A stretch of 64,000 nt of DNA. It comes from an uncultured Pelagibacteraceae bacterium. GTDB lineage: Bacteria > Pseudomonadota > Alphaproteobacteria > Pelagibacterales > Pelagibacteraceae. Positions 42,832-51,141 of this stretch are shown one piece after another. Position 1 is the first letter of the stretch. Each line of letters opens with the position of its first letter. The DNA lies in assembly GCA_902581605.1 (NCBI GenBank), contig CACHPE010000002.1, forward strand, positions 1 through 64,000. Reading direction: 5' to 3'. The position numbers were made by a program, and so were the translations under genes. The notes under the pieces were generated by a model. The model saw nothing but the letters and a program-made list of their open reading frames with translations, was not told where the DNA came from and searched no databases.

Positions 42832-43758
42832 ATGTTCACAATTTTTTTAGGACTAACTCCATTTATATTTATTACTTTTTTAGGGTTTGTATTTGGTAAG
42901 TTAAAAGTTTTAGACCTTAGTCATGCTAAAATTTTAAATCTTTTTTTGTTCTATATTGCAGTTCCGGCATTGATAATTAAACTAATAGCACAAAATGAAA
43001 TTGGACAAGTAGATTTTAAACAAATTTTCTCTTATTTAATTATGCAATCGATATGTGGAATTATTACTTACTTAATTACCTCAAAATATTTTAATAGATC
43101 AATCCCAGAATCAATTATTTGGGCTTTAACAGTTGCATTATCAAACCATGTGACTTTGCTTTTGCCAATAACAGAAATATATTTTCAACAAGATGTAATT
43201 ACTCAAGTTGCAAGTATCATATTAATGGATGGAATAATTTTATTATCTGTAATTGCTTTTTTTCTCGAATTATCTACAAAAAAAAATGTAAATTTATTTA
43301 ATTTTATTAAAAATTTATTTTTAAACCCATTTATTCTTTCAATAATTATAGGTCTGTTATTTTTATTATTAAATTTTAATATTGATCAAACACCGATTGA
43401 ATACACTTTGTCTAAACTTGCAGCATGTGTTTCACCAGTTGGATTGTTTGCAATTGGCATAATTCTCTCATTTTATACTAAAAATGTAATTAACAAATTA
43501 TCTGTTTCTATTTCGGTTTTAAAATTAGTCATTTCCCCAATTATTTTACTTTTAATTGGATTAGTTTTTTTTAATGCAGGATTGCCTGCTGAAATACCCG
43601 GTGCTTTCTTTGTGAGTGTTGCACCTTGTGGAGTTACTTCTATAGTTTTATGTGCCGCCTATAATGTAAGTCCCAAAAATATAATAAAAGCAATTTTTGT
43701 ATCTACTATTGCATCTATAGGGACTATATTTTTTGCAATTGAGTATTTAACTTTATAA
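42832..43758 (+). CDS. AEC (auxin efflux carrier) family transporter
   Basis: 308 aa, about 10 hydrophobic segments; LFLFYIAVPALIIKLIAQ, SVAPCGVTSIVLCAAY. Confidence 0.88.
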   Translation: MFTIFLGLTPFIFITFLGFVFGKLKVLDLSHAKILNLFLFYIAVPALIIKLIAQNEIGQVDFKQIFSYLIMQSICGIITYLITSKYFNRSIPESIIWALTVALSNHVTLLLPITEIYFQQDVITQVASIILMDGIILLSVIAFFLELSTKKNVNLFNFIKNLFLNPFILSIIIGLLFLLLNFNIDQTPIEYTLSKLAACVSPVGLFAIGIILSFYTKNVINKLSVSISVLKLVISPIILLLIGLVFFNAGLPAEIPGAFFVSVAPCGVTSIVLCAAYNVSPKNIIKAIFVSTIASIGTIFFAIEYLTL

Positions 43759-44733
43759 TAATTTATCTAGAGGACTAACTTCTCCAATTTTAAAAATAAT
43801 TGCATCTTCTTTATTAAAACCATATTTTTCAGCACTATTTTTAAATCTAATTGGGGGTTCCATAATTGGCTCCAATGACAAAACAAATGTTCCCCAATGC
43901 ATTCCTAATACTTTTTTACTTTTAAGGTCCTGTGCAACATTCAAAGCTTCTTCTGGTGTAGTATGATAAATTGTTTTATCAAACATTGGTTTGAAATTAT
44001 AAGCTCCAATATTAATCATTGTCAGATCTATAGGACCGTATTTTTCTCCTAGTTTTTTGTAGATTTCTCCATATCCAGTATCACATGCAAATAAAATTTT
44101 TTTATTTTTATATTTTATAAGAAAATTACCCCACAAAGTTTTATTAGTGTCTGTTAAACTTCTCTTTGACCAATGAACTGCAGGAAGTAAAGAAATTTTC
44201 AAATTCTCATTTATAACTATTTGATCATACCAATCCATTTCATTTACATCTCTATATCCTTTAAAATATTTACCAAGATTTAGAGGTGTTAATACTTTTG
44301 CATTCTTAAAAGGAAAATTTCTAATTGTTGACATGTCCTGATGATCGTAATGATTATGAGTGAGTAAAAATATATCCGTTTTAGGTATCTCGTTTAATTT
44401 TACCGCAGGATTAGTAAATCTCTTTGGACCAAAGATTAGTGGTCCAGCGTTCTTTGAAAATACAGGATCTGTTATAATTGTAGTTCCACCTAATTTTATA
44501 AGGTATGTCGCGTGACCTATCCAAGCAATATAATCATCATCTTTATATTTTTCTAAATCAGCTAATACTTTTTCTTTTTCAATCACATGTTCTTTTGGAT
44601 AAGATAAATCAACTTTTTTTCTCAATTTACTGAAAGTTCTATAAGAAAATTTTCCTGAAGATATTATTACTGGAGATCCTTTTGGATTTCTGAAAGTACC
44701 ATCAGGTAAATGATGATAAGGTCTTTCTTTCAT
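43753..44733 (-). CDS. MBL-fold hydrolase, NAPE-PLD/UlaG-like
   Basis: WIGHATYLIKLGGTTIITDPVFS, LLTHNHYDHQDM, ACDTGYGE, LGMHWGTFVL. Confidence 0.9.
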   Translation of the reverse strand: MKERPYHHLPDGTFRNPKGSPVIISSGKFSYRTFSKLRKKVDLSYPKEHVIEKEKVLADLEKYKDDDYIAWIGHATYLIKLGGTTIITDPVFSKNAGPLIFGPKRFTNPAVKLNEIPKTDIFLLTHNHYDHQDMSTIRNFPFKNAKVLTPLNLGKYFKGYRDVNEMDWYDQIVINENLKISLLPAVHWSKRSLTDTNKTLWGNFLIKYKNKKILFACDTGYGEIYKKLGEKYGPIDLTMINIGAYNFKPMFDKTIYHTTPEEALNVAQDLKSKKVLGMHWGTFVLSLEPIMEPPIRFKNSAEKYGFNKEDAIIFKIGEVSPLDKLL

Positions 44734-44734
44734 A

Positions 44735-45829
44735 TTATTTTTTCTTCTCCATTAACCATAAGCTATTTCCTGCAAGAAAATATATTTTTCCATTAACCGG
44801 GTGAACTTGTATGTCTCTTATTCTCCCAATTTTATCTTTAAAAACAATTGTTTCTTGAATGTTAGATAAATTTTTAAAGTTTAATTTTCTCATTGATTTA
44901 TCTTTTAAAGAAGTAATGAGCGCTTCTCCATTCCATTCATTAAATTCTTTTCCATTATAAATAGTTATGGCACTTGCAGCTATTGAAGGTACCCAATATT
45001 GGATTGCCTTAGTAAAACCTGGTTTCCATTTAGGTCCAATCTTTGACCCTGAATAATTTGTTCCGCCCCAACCTAAAATTTTCCAACCATAATTTTCTCC
45101 TTTTTTTATTTCACCAAACCAATCACCACCTTTTGCACCATGGTTGCTAGCATAAATTTTTCCATCAAAATAGGAATGAGTTAGACCTTGAGGGTTGCGA
45201 ACACCGATTTGATAAATTTCAGGTAACCAATCTGATTTACCTTCGAATTTAGGATTATCTTTTGGAATACTACCATCTAAGTGAATTCTGATAATACTTC
45301 CAGGATGGTTTGTTGGATCTTGAGCAATCATACCACCACCTCTTTCACCAGAAGACGCAAAAAGATAATTATCTTTTATAGCTAATCTTGAACCGAAATG
45401 ATAACCAGATTCTATAGGTGGTTCAGCTTGAAATATATTTTCAAAATCTAAATTTTTTTTATTTAATTTAGCTTTTGCAATTGATGTACTGGTTTTCCAA
45501 TCCCCTCTATTTTCTGAATAAGAAATCCATAAGTAATTATCTTGGTAAATAATATCTAATAAACCTCCTTGTCCGTGTACAAAATAATTTAAGTTATGTT
45601 CAACTTCATAAACTTCTTCAGAAATAATATTTACTATTTTTATTTTTCCAGTTTTTTCAGTGATAATAAGCTCCTCATTGTTTATAAAAGATGATCCCCA
45701 TGGGTCACTTAAATCTACCAATTTTTTAAAAATAAAATTTTCAGAAAAACTTTTCGATGAAAATAATAAAAAGAATAATATCGATAAAAAATATTTGATC
45801 ACTTTATGAAAGTTTAGATCTACCACCAT
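44735..45829 (-). CDS. PQQ-dependent sugar dehydrogenase-like (GSDH) periplasmic protein
   Basis: Signal peptide; beta-propeller motifs PWGSSFINNEELIITEKTGKIKIV, GSRLAIKDNYLFASSGERG, IYQIGVRNPQGLTH, YASNHGAKGGDWFGEI. Confidence 0.9.
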   Translation of the reverse strand: MVVDLNFHKVIKYFLSILFFLLFSSKSFSENFIFKKLVDLSDPWGSSFINNEELIITEKTGKIKIVNIISEEVYEVEHNLNYFVHGQGGLLDIIYQDNYLWISYSENRGDWKTSTSIAKAKLNKKNLDFENIFQAEPPIESGYHFGSRLAIKDNYLFASSGERGGGMIAQDPTNHPGSIIRIHLDGSIPKDNPKFEGKSDWLPEIYQIGVRNPQGLTHSYFDGKIYASNHGAKGGDWFGEIKKGENYGWKILGWGGTNYSGSKIGPKWKPGFTKAIQYWVPSIAASAITIYNGKEFNEWNGEALITSLKDKSMRKLNFKNLSNIQETIVFKDKIGRIRDIQVHPVNGKIYFLAGNSLWLMEKKK

Positions 45830-46514
45830 CTACAGCAATTATTTGACCCGTAACCCAAGAACTGTCTTCTGTTAGTAAGAATTTAGCAAGAGCAGCAGAG
45901 TCTTTACCTTCCCCCAACCTTTTAAGGGGATGTGCTTTTGCAATACCTTCAGCGACAGCAGTATTTTTTAACATTGGTTCTGCTATTTTAGATTTTGTTA
46001 AACTTGGCGCCACACAATTTACTCTTATGTTTGGAGCGAATTCTGCCGCAAGAGAAACCGTCAATCCTTCAACAGCAGCTTTAGCTGAGGCTATGATTGC
46101 ATGATTGGTAAAACCTCTTTGAGCAGCAACGGTAGAAAATAATACTATTGAACCTTTGTTTTTTTTTAAACTTTCCTGATATCCCTTAATAGCTTCTACA
46201 GCAGAATAAAGATTAAGCTTCATGCATTTCTGAAAATCTTGTTCACTTACCATTCTTAATGGTTTTAAATCAATTGAACCGACACAATAAGCTAGGCCTT
46301 TAATTTCAGAAATATCTGATTTAACTTTTTCTATAAACCCATCCTCTAAAACATCTGCAACGGTATGTGAGCATCCAAGTTTTTCAGAGACAGAACTAAG
46401 TTCGCTTTCATTTCTTCCAACTAAATGAATATCGTATCCAGAGTTTTTTAATTGTTCCGCTAAACTTGACCCAATAGAACCTGTCGCACCAAAAATTACA
46501 TATTTTTCTGACAT
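45804..46514 (-). CDS. short-chain dehydrogenase/reductase
   Basis: VIFGATGSIGSSLAEQL, YCVGS, SIVLFSTVAAQRGFTNHAIIASAKAAVEGLT, TGQIIAVDGG. Confidence 0.92.
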   Translation of the reverse strand: MSEKYVIFGATGSIGSSLAEQLKNSGYDIHLVGRNESELSSVSEKLGCSHTVADVLEDGFIEKVKSDISEIKGLAYCVGSIDLKPLRMVSEQDFQKCMKLNLYSAVEAIKGYQESLKKNKGSIVLFSTVAAQRGFTNHAIIASAKAAVEGLTVSLAAEFAPNIRVNCVAPSLTKSKIAEPMLKNTAVAEGIAKAHPLKRLGEGKDSAALAKFLLTEDSSWVTGQIIAVDGGRSKLS

Positions 46515-46541
46515 AAAAAATTTTATTAGTTATATTTAACT

Positions 46542-48032
46542 ATGAAGTTATTTTTTATACTTGGTAATCAATTATTTCCAACAAAATACCTAGGCCGCTT
46601 CAAAAAAGACCACCTATTTTTTATGGCTGAAGATAAGGGATTATGCACTTATGAAAAGCATCATAAACAAAAAATTTTATTATTCTTATCTTCTATGCGT
46701 TCTTATGCAGACGGATTAAGAAAAAATAAATTTAAATTAGATTATTATAGAATCGAAGATAAAGAATTTAATGAAGATTATTTTAAAAAATTAAAAAAAA
46801 TAATTACACAAAAAAAAGTAAAAGAAATTTCAAGTTTTGAAGTAGAGGATAAATTTTTTGAAAAAAAAATTTCACAATTTTTAAAAAAAGAAAAAATACA
46901 CTGGAATGTTATTCAAACTCCCATGTTTTTAAATTCAAGAGCTGAATTTAAAAATTATTTATCAAAATCAAAAAAACCTTTTATGGCAACTTTCTACAAA
47001 GAGGTTAGAAAAAAATCTGGGATATTGATGGGGTCAGATGGTAATCCCATCGGAGGAAAATGGAGCTTTGACGAGGATAACAGAAACAAATTACCCAAAA
47101 ATATTTCAATCCCTAAATTTCCAAAAATCAATGAAACCACCCACACAAAAAAATTAAAGCCTATTATTGAAAAGGAATTTAAAAATCACCCAGGGAGTAC
47201 AAATAATTTTTGGTTTGCAACAGAATACGAGGATGTAGTTAAACTTTTAAGTTTTTTTATAAAAGAAAAATCAAACTTATTTGGTGATTATGAGGATGCA
47301 GTTGATCAAAAAGATAATATTCTATTTCATAGTGTATTAAGTCCTTATATAAATTTAGGTTTAATTACTCCTGAATTTGTTATCCAAAAAATTTTAGATT
47401 TTCATAAAAAAAATAAAATTAGAATGAATTCTTTAGAGGGCTACATTCGCCAGGTGATTGGTTGGCGAGAATTTATGCGTGGAATTTATCAGTCTTATTC
47501 TGAAGAAATGGAAACCAGAAATTTTTTTAAACAAAACAAAAAAATGAAAAGTTCTTGGTATGATGGGACCACTGGCCTTCCACCTTTGGATTACGCAATT
47601 AAAAATGCTGTTAATCATGGTTGGTCACATCACATTGAACGGTTAATGATCTTATCAAATATTATGAACCTTTGTGAAATTAAGCCAACAATTGTCTACA
47701 AATGGTTCATGGAAATGTTCGTAGACTCTTCAGATTGGGTAATGGTTCCTAATGTTTATGGAATGGGATTATTTAGTGATGGAGGAATTTTTGCGACCAA
47801 ACCCTATATTTGTGGATCGAGTTATTTTATGAAAATGATGGACTTTAAGAAAGGTGATTGGTGTAACACCATGGATGGTCTTTACTGGAGATTTATAGAT
47901 CGAAATAGAAAATTTTTTTTAAAAAATCCTCGTTTATCGATGATGGTAAGGATATTTGATAAAATGAAATCTCATAGAAAAAAATTAATTTTATCTGAAG
48001 CTGATAAATTTATTAAACTAAATACAATTTGA
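46542..48032 (+). CDS. PhrB-like cryptochrome/photolyase family protein (FeS-BCP lineage)
   Basis: 496 aa; LFFILGNQLFPTKYL, EGYIRQVIGWREFMRGIYQ, HHIERLMILSNIMNLCEIKP, VMVPNVYGMGLFSDGGIFATKPYI. Confidence 0.92.
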   Translation: MKLFFILGNQLFPTKYLGRFKKDHLFFMAEDKGLCTYEKHHKQKILLFLSSMRSYADGLRKNKFKLDYYRIEDKEFNEDYFKKLKKIITQKKVKEISSFEVEDKFFEKKISQFLKKEKIHWNVIQTPMFLNSRAEFKNYLSKSKKPFMATFYKEVRKKSGILMGSDGNPIGGKWSFDEDNRNKLPKNISIPKFPKINETTHTKKLKPIIEKEFKNHPGSTNNFWFATEYEDVVKLLSFFIKEKSNLFGDYEDAVDQKDNILFHSVLSPYINLGLITPEFVIQKILDFHKKNKIRMNSLEGYIRQVIGWREFMRGIYQSYSEEMETRNFFKQNKKMKSSWYDGTTGLPPLDYAIKNAVNHGWSHHIERLMILSNIMNLCEIKPTIVYKWFMEMFVDSSDWVMVPNVYGMGLFSDGGIFATKPYICGSSYFMKMMDFKKGDWCNTMDGLYWRFIDRNRKFFLKNPRLSMMVRIFDKMKSHRKKLILSEADKFIKLNTI

Positions 48033-48160
48033 TGAAAAAAGAAAATTTACCAACAAAAATTTGTCCAGTTTGCAAAAGATCATTTACCTGGCGGAAAAAA
48101 TGGAAGTTGAATTGGGATAGAGTAAAATATTGTTCTAAGAAGTGTTCTAAGTTAAGTTAA
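48032..48160 (+). CDS. DUF2256-like mini-protein (42 aa), absent from ORF track
   Basis: ATG overlaps upstream TGA (TGATG); translation MKKENLPTKICPVCKRSFTWRKKWKLNWDRVKYCSKKCSKLS with CxxC/CxxxC zinc-binding pattern. Confidence 0.88.
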   Translation: MKKENLPTKICPVCKRSFTWRKKWKLNWDRVKYCSKKCSKLS

Positions 48161-48165
48161 GCTTA

Positions 48166-48885
48166 GTGAACATAATAGTACTACAGCATATTAAAATAGA
48201 AGACCCAGGGTATATTAAAGGTTTAATGTTAGCTGATGGATTTAACTTAACCACCATTGAATTAGATGAAGGTGAAAAAATACCAGACAATTTAAGTAAA
48301 TTTGATGGAATGTTTTGCATGGGGGGTCCAATGGATACTTACATGGAACAAGATTATCCTTGGTTAATAGAGGAAAAAAAAGCAATTAAAGAATTTGTTG
48401 TTAATTTAAAAAAACCTTATTTAGGTTTTTGTTTAGGTTGTCAGCTTTTAGGAGAAGTAGTAGGCGGAAAAGTGGTTAAATCTAAACCAGCAGAAATAGG
48501 GATTATGGATATTAATTTCTCTAATGAAAAAGATGAAGATAAATTATTTTCAAAATTTCCCGATACAATTAAAAGTTTACAATGGCATTCTTATGAAGTT
48601 CAAGGAATTGAGAATAACAAAGATATAACTTTATTAGCTTCTTCCCCAATCACTAAGTATCAAATTTTTAAATATCAAAACCATGCTTATGGAATTCAAT
48701 TTCATATAGAAATAAAAGATACCACGGTGAATGAGTGGGGGTGTGTTCCAGAATATAAAAAAGCTTTAGAGGAGCAGCTTGGAAATGGAGCATTAGAAAA
48801 CTTTGATCAATCTGCAAAAGATAACATGAAAGATATGAATAACTATTCTACAATCCTTTATAATAATTTTAAAAAACTTTTATGA
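48166..48885 (+). CDS. class I glutamine amidotransferase-like protein (GTG start)
   Basis: FDGMFCMGGPMDTYMEQDYPWLIEEKKAI, YLGFCLGCQLLGEVVGGKV, YGIQFHIEI. Confidence 0.92.
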   Translation: MNIIVLQHIKIEDPGYIKGLMLADGFNLTTIELDEGEKIPDNLSKFDGMFCMGGPMDTYMEQDYPWLIEEKKAIKEFVVNLKKPYLGFCLGCQLLGEVVGGKVVKSKPAEIGIMDINFSNEKDEDKLFSKFPDTIKSLQWHSYEVQGIENNKDITLLASSPITKYQIFKYQNHAYGIQFHIEIKDTTVNEWGCVPEYKKALEEQLGNGALENFDQSAKDNMKDMNNYSTILYNNFKKLL

Positions 48886-49103
48886 ATAATAAAATCTATG
48901 AGTGGGCAGGAGTTATAACTGCAATATTGTATTCTTTGTTTGTCGCTTTAAATATAGGGATAGAATTTTTTGGTTTTTGTCTACTATTATTGTCAGCCAT
49001 TTTAATTGGAATTTGGGCCTATAGAGGTGGTCATAAAGGAATTTTATTTTTGCAATTTTTTTATGCAACCGCTGGAATTATTGGGATGGTTCGTTGGTTT
49101 TAA
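48882..49103 (+). CDS. small membrane protein, hypothetical
   Basis: 73 aa, hydrophobic; 4-nt overlap with the upstream CDS. Confidence 0.7.
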   Translation: MNNKIYEWAGVITAILYSLFVALNIGIEFFGFCLLLLSAILIGIWAYRGGHKGILFLQFFYATAGIIGMVRWF

Positions 49104-50239
49104 TTAAAGCTTGAAATTATTTTGGGAATATAATTTTTAAAATTAAAAAAACCTTTATTACAGTATTGCCAAGCCAATTGATCAAGATTTCTATATAAAA
49201 AATCTATCTTTAAATTTCTAGAATTTAAAAAATCTAAATTTTCACCTACAGTTGGATACAAACCATAATAATTTTCAATATTTGTTAATTCACTTATATC
49301 AATAATTTGACAATCAATAGATTTATTTTTTAATCTTTTTTCTTGGTCTTCTATTAAATGAGATTTAAATTTCACTAATTTATTACTGAGTTTTATTGCT
49401 CTATTTTCATTTTTATTAGAAACTAAGTAAATTTTTTTAAAGTCGTTTTCTTTAAAGTCAGTGATTTCAAACGAGAGATTATTTTCAAAAATTAAAAGAT
49501 TCTTATTCTCAATATTTTGTGGGTTATTGAAATCCTGTTTAATTATTTGGTAAGATTTTTCAGATACTTTTGGAGGAGCATTTTCATTTAATTTTAAATT
49601 TTGAAATCTATTGTTAGTAAATTTTTTGATATTCCATTCAGTTGCAAGGTAGTGTTTTCCTTGAGTTTGAACACCCGCAACCCATCTCCAGCCAAGAGTA
49701 TTTGATGCAGCATCTCCATCATAAAGATTTTGCATGAAAAATTCTGCTCCTAATTGCCAAGGTAATTCTAGTGTAAAAATCCAAATACTAGCAAACCACA
49801 TTCTTGTGTGATTATGCAAATAATTGTTTTCTTTAAGCTCTTTCACCCACTCATTAAAGCAATCTATGTTTGTTTTTCCCTCAATTGCATTAAGATAATT
49901 TTGATTATTTTGAAATTCATTTCTAATTTGATTTAATTCAACAAGGTAATCTGCCCAAACATTCGGTCTAAGTTCTAACCATCCTTTCCAATAAGTTCGC
50001 CACAGAACTTCTTGAATAAATTTTTCATTTTTTGAAAAAGAAAATTTACTTAGAGCTTTCTGAATGACTTCTTGTTCATTAATTATTCCATGAGTTATGT
50101 ATGGTGATAAGCAAGATATATTGGATCTTTTTTCAGGTCCAAAATCAAAATTTCTTAATCTTGAATACTCTCCAAGATTATTCTCAACAAAATTATTTAA
50201 TTGATTTAAGGCCTTAGCCCTTGAAGCTTCAAATATCAT
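49100..50239 (-). CDS. photolyase/cryptochrome FAD-binding-domain protein with C-terminal extra domain
   Basis: CLSPYITHGIINEQEVI, FIQEVLWRTYWKGW, NHTRMWFASIWIFTLELPWQLGAEFFMQNLYDGDAASNTLGWRWVAGVQTQGKHYLA begin almost at the N-terminus. Confidence 0.88.
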   Translation of the reverse strand: MIFEASRAKALNQLNNFVENNLGEYSRLRNFDFGPEKRSNISCLSPYITHGIINEQEVIQKALSKFSFSKNEKFIQEVLWRTYWKGWLELRPNVWADYLVELNQIRNEFQNNQNYLNAIEGKTNIDCFNEWVKELKENNYLHNHTRMWFASIWIFTLELPWQLGAEFFMQNLYDGDAASNTLGWRWVAGVQTQGKHYLATEWNIKKFTNNRFQNLKLNENAPPKVSEKSYQIIKQDFNNPQNIENKNLLIFENNLSFEITDFKENDFKKIYLVSNKNENRAIKLSNKLVKFKSHLIEDQEKRLKNKSIDCQIIDISELTNIENYYGLYPTVGENLDFLNSRNLKIDFLYRNLDQLAWQYCNKGFFNFKNYIPKIISSFN

Positions 50240-50245
50240 TTAAAA

Positions 50246-50626
50246 TTATTTTGATTTTTTTTTCTTAAGACCTAATTTGTCACTATGCCTTAATCTTAAA
50301 ACAACAATCGCTCCAGCTATTAACAAAATAGCTACTGCTTCATAAACAAGTGCAGTAGGATCCATTTCTTTACCTTGTAGAATAATAAATCGTGCAAGGG
50401 CTGTAATTGCAATAAGAAGTGGTAGGGTAATACTAATAGATTGTTGATTCCAAAAAACCCTAACCATTGCTAGTACCTCCAAATAAAGAAACATTAAAAG
50501 CAAATCTGCTAATGTAACAGATTGATTTAAGAACATGTTTTTCATTTCAATCCCAACAGCAATAACAGTGCTGATTAAAATAATAACCATTAATGCTAAC
50601 TGTAAGTTCTTTGCTATCTTATCCAT
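50246..50626 (-). CDS. PsiE-like phosphate-starvation-inducible membrane protein
   Basis: 126 aa; TM segments around LADLLLMFLYLEVLAMVRVFWNQQSISITLPLLIAITALARFIIL. Confidence 0.78.
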   Translation of the reverse strand: MDKIAKNLQLALMVIILISTVIAVGIEMKNMFLNQSVTLADLLLMFLYLEVLAMVRVFWNQQSISITLPLLIAITALARFIILQGKEMDPTALVYEAVAILLIAGAIVVLRLRHSDKLGLKKKKSK

Positions 50627-51090
50627 TATTTATCTTTACTAAAAGGTAACCATTTTTCAATTGCAGATTTTAAGGGACCATCATAAGGAATTGAATAAGA
50701 GTTTGGGTTTGGACTTGTCAAAACCTCAATTCCTTTTGAAAATACGAAAATAAATACTATTACAAAAACTATGACCATGATTTTAAAAGGATCAAAATTT
50801 TTTGTTTTAAAAACACTTGCAGACTTCTCTTCTGCCCTATGGAATTGTTTAAAAGTCATATAGACAGCAAATATTAAACCTATGTGAGCTAAAAAAAGTC
50901 CAGCCCAACCAAATGCAAAGGTTGTGTAAGAAAAAACATACAAACTAAAAACAGTAGTCCAAATAAAACTTAAAACTAAAAGAATTTGTAATCTAACTGT
51001 CTTAGGAAGTGCGCGAAGATCATTCTTACTATCATCAAATAAAATATTTGCAGCATCCCTCATCCAATTCTTTATTGATTCCATTGTCAA
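50626..51090 (-). CDS. conserved membrane protein, hypothetical
   Basis: 154 aa, 3-4 TM; overlaps PsiE-like start. Confidence 0.7.
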   Translation of the reverse strand: MTMESIKNWMRDAANILFDDSKNDLRALPKTVRLQILLVLSFIWTTVFSLYVFSYTTFAFGWAGLFLAHIGLIFAVYMTFKQFHRAEEKSASVFKTKNFDPFKIMVIVFVIVFIFVFSKGIEVLTSPNPNSYSIPYDGPLKSAIEKWLPFSKDK

Positions 51091-51141
51091 AGGATATAAT
51101 TTTTAGTGATTTAAACAATTGTTAATTTGTCCTAAAGCAAT

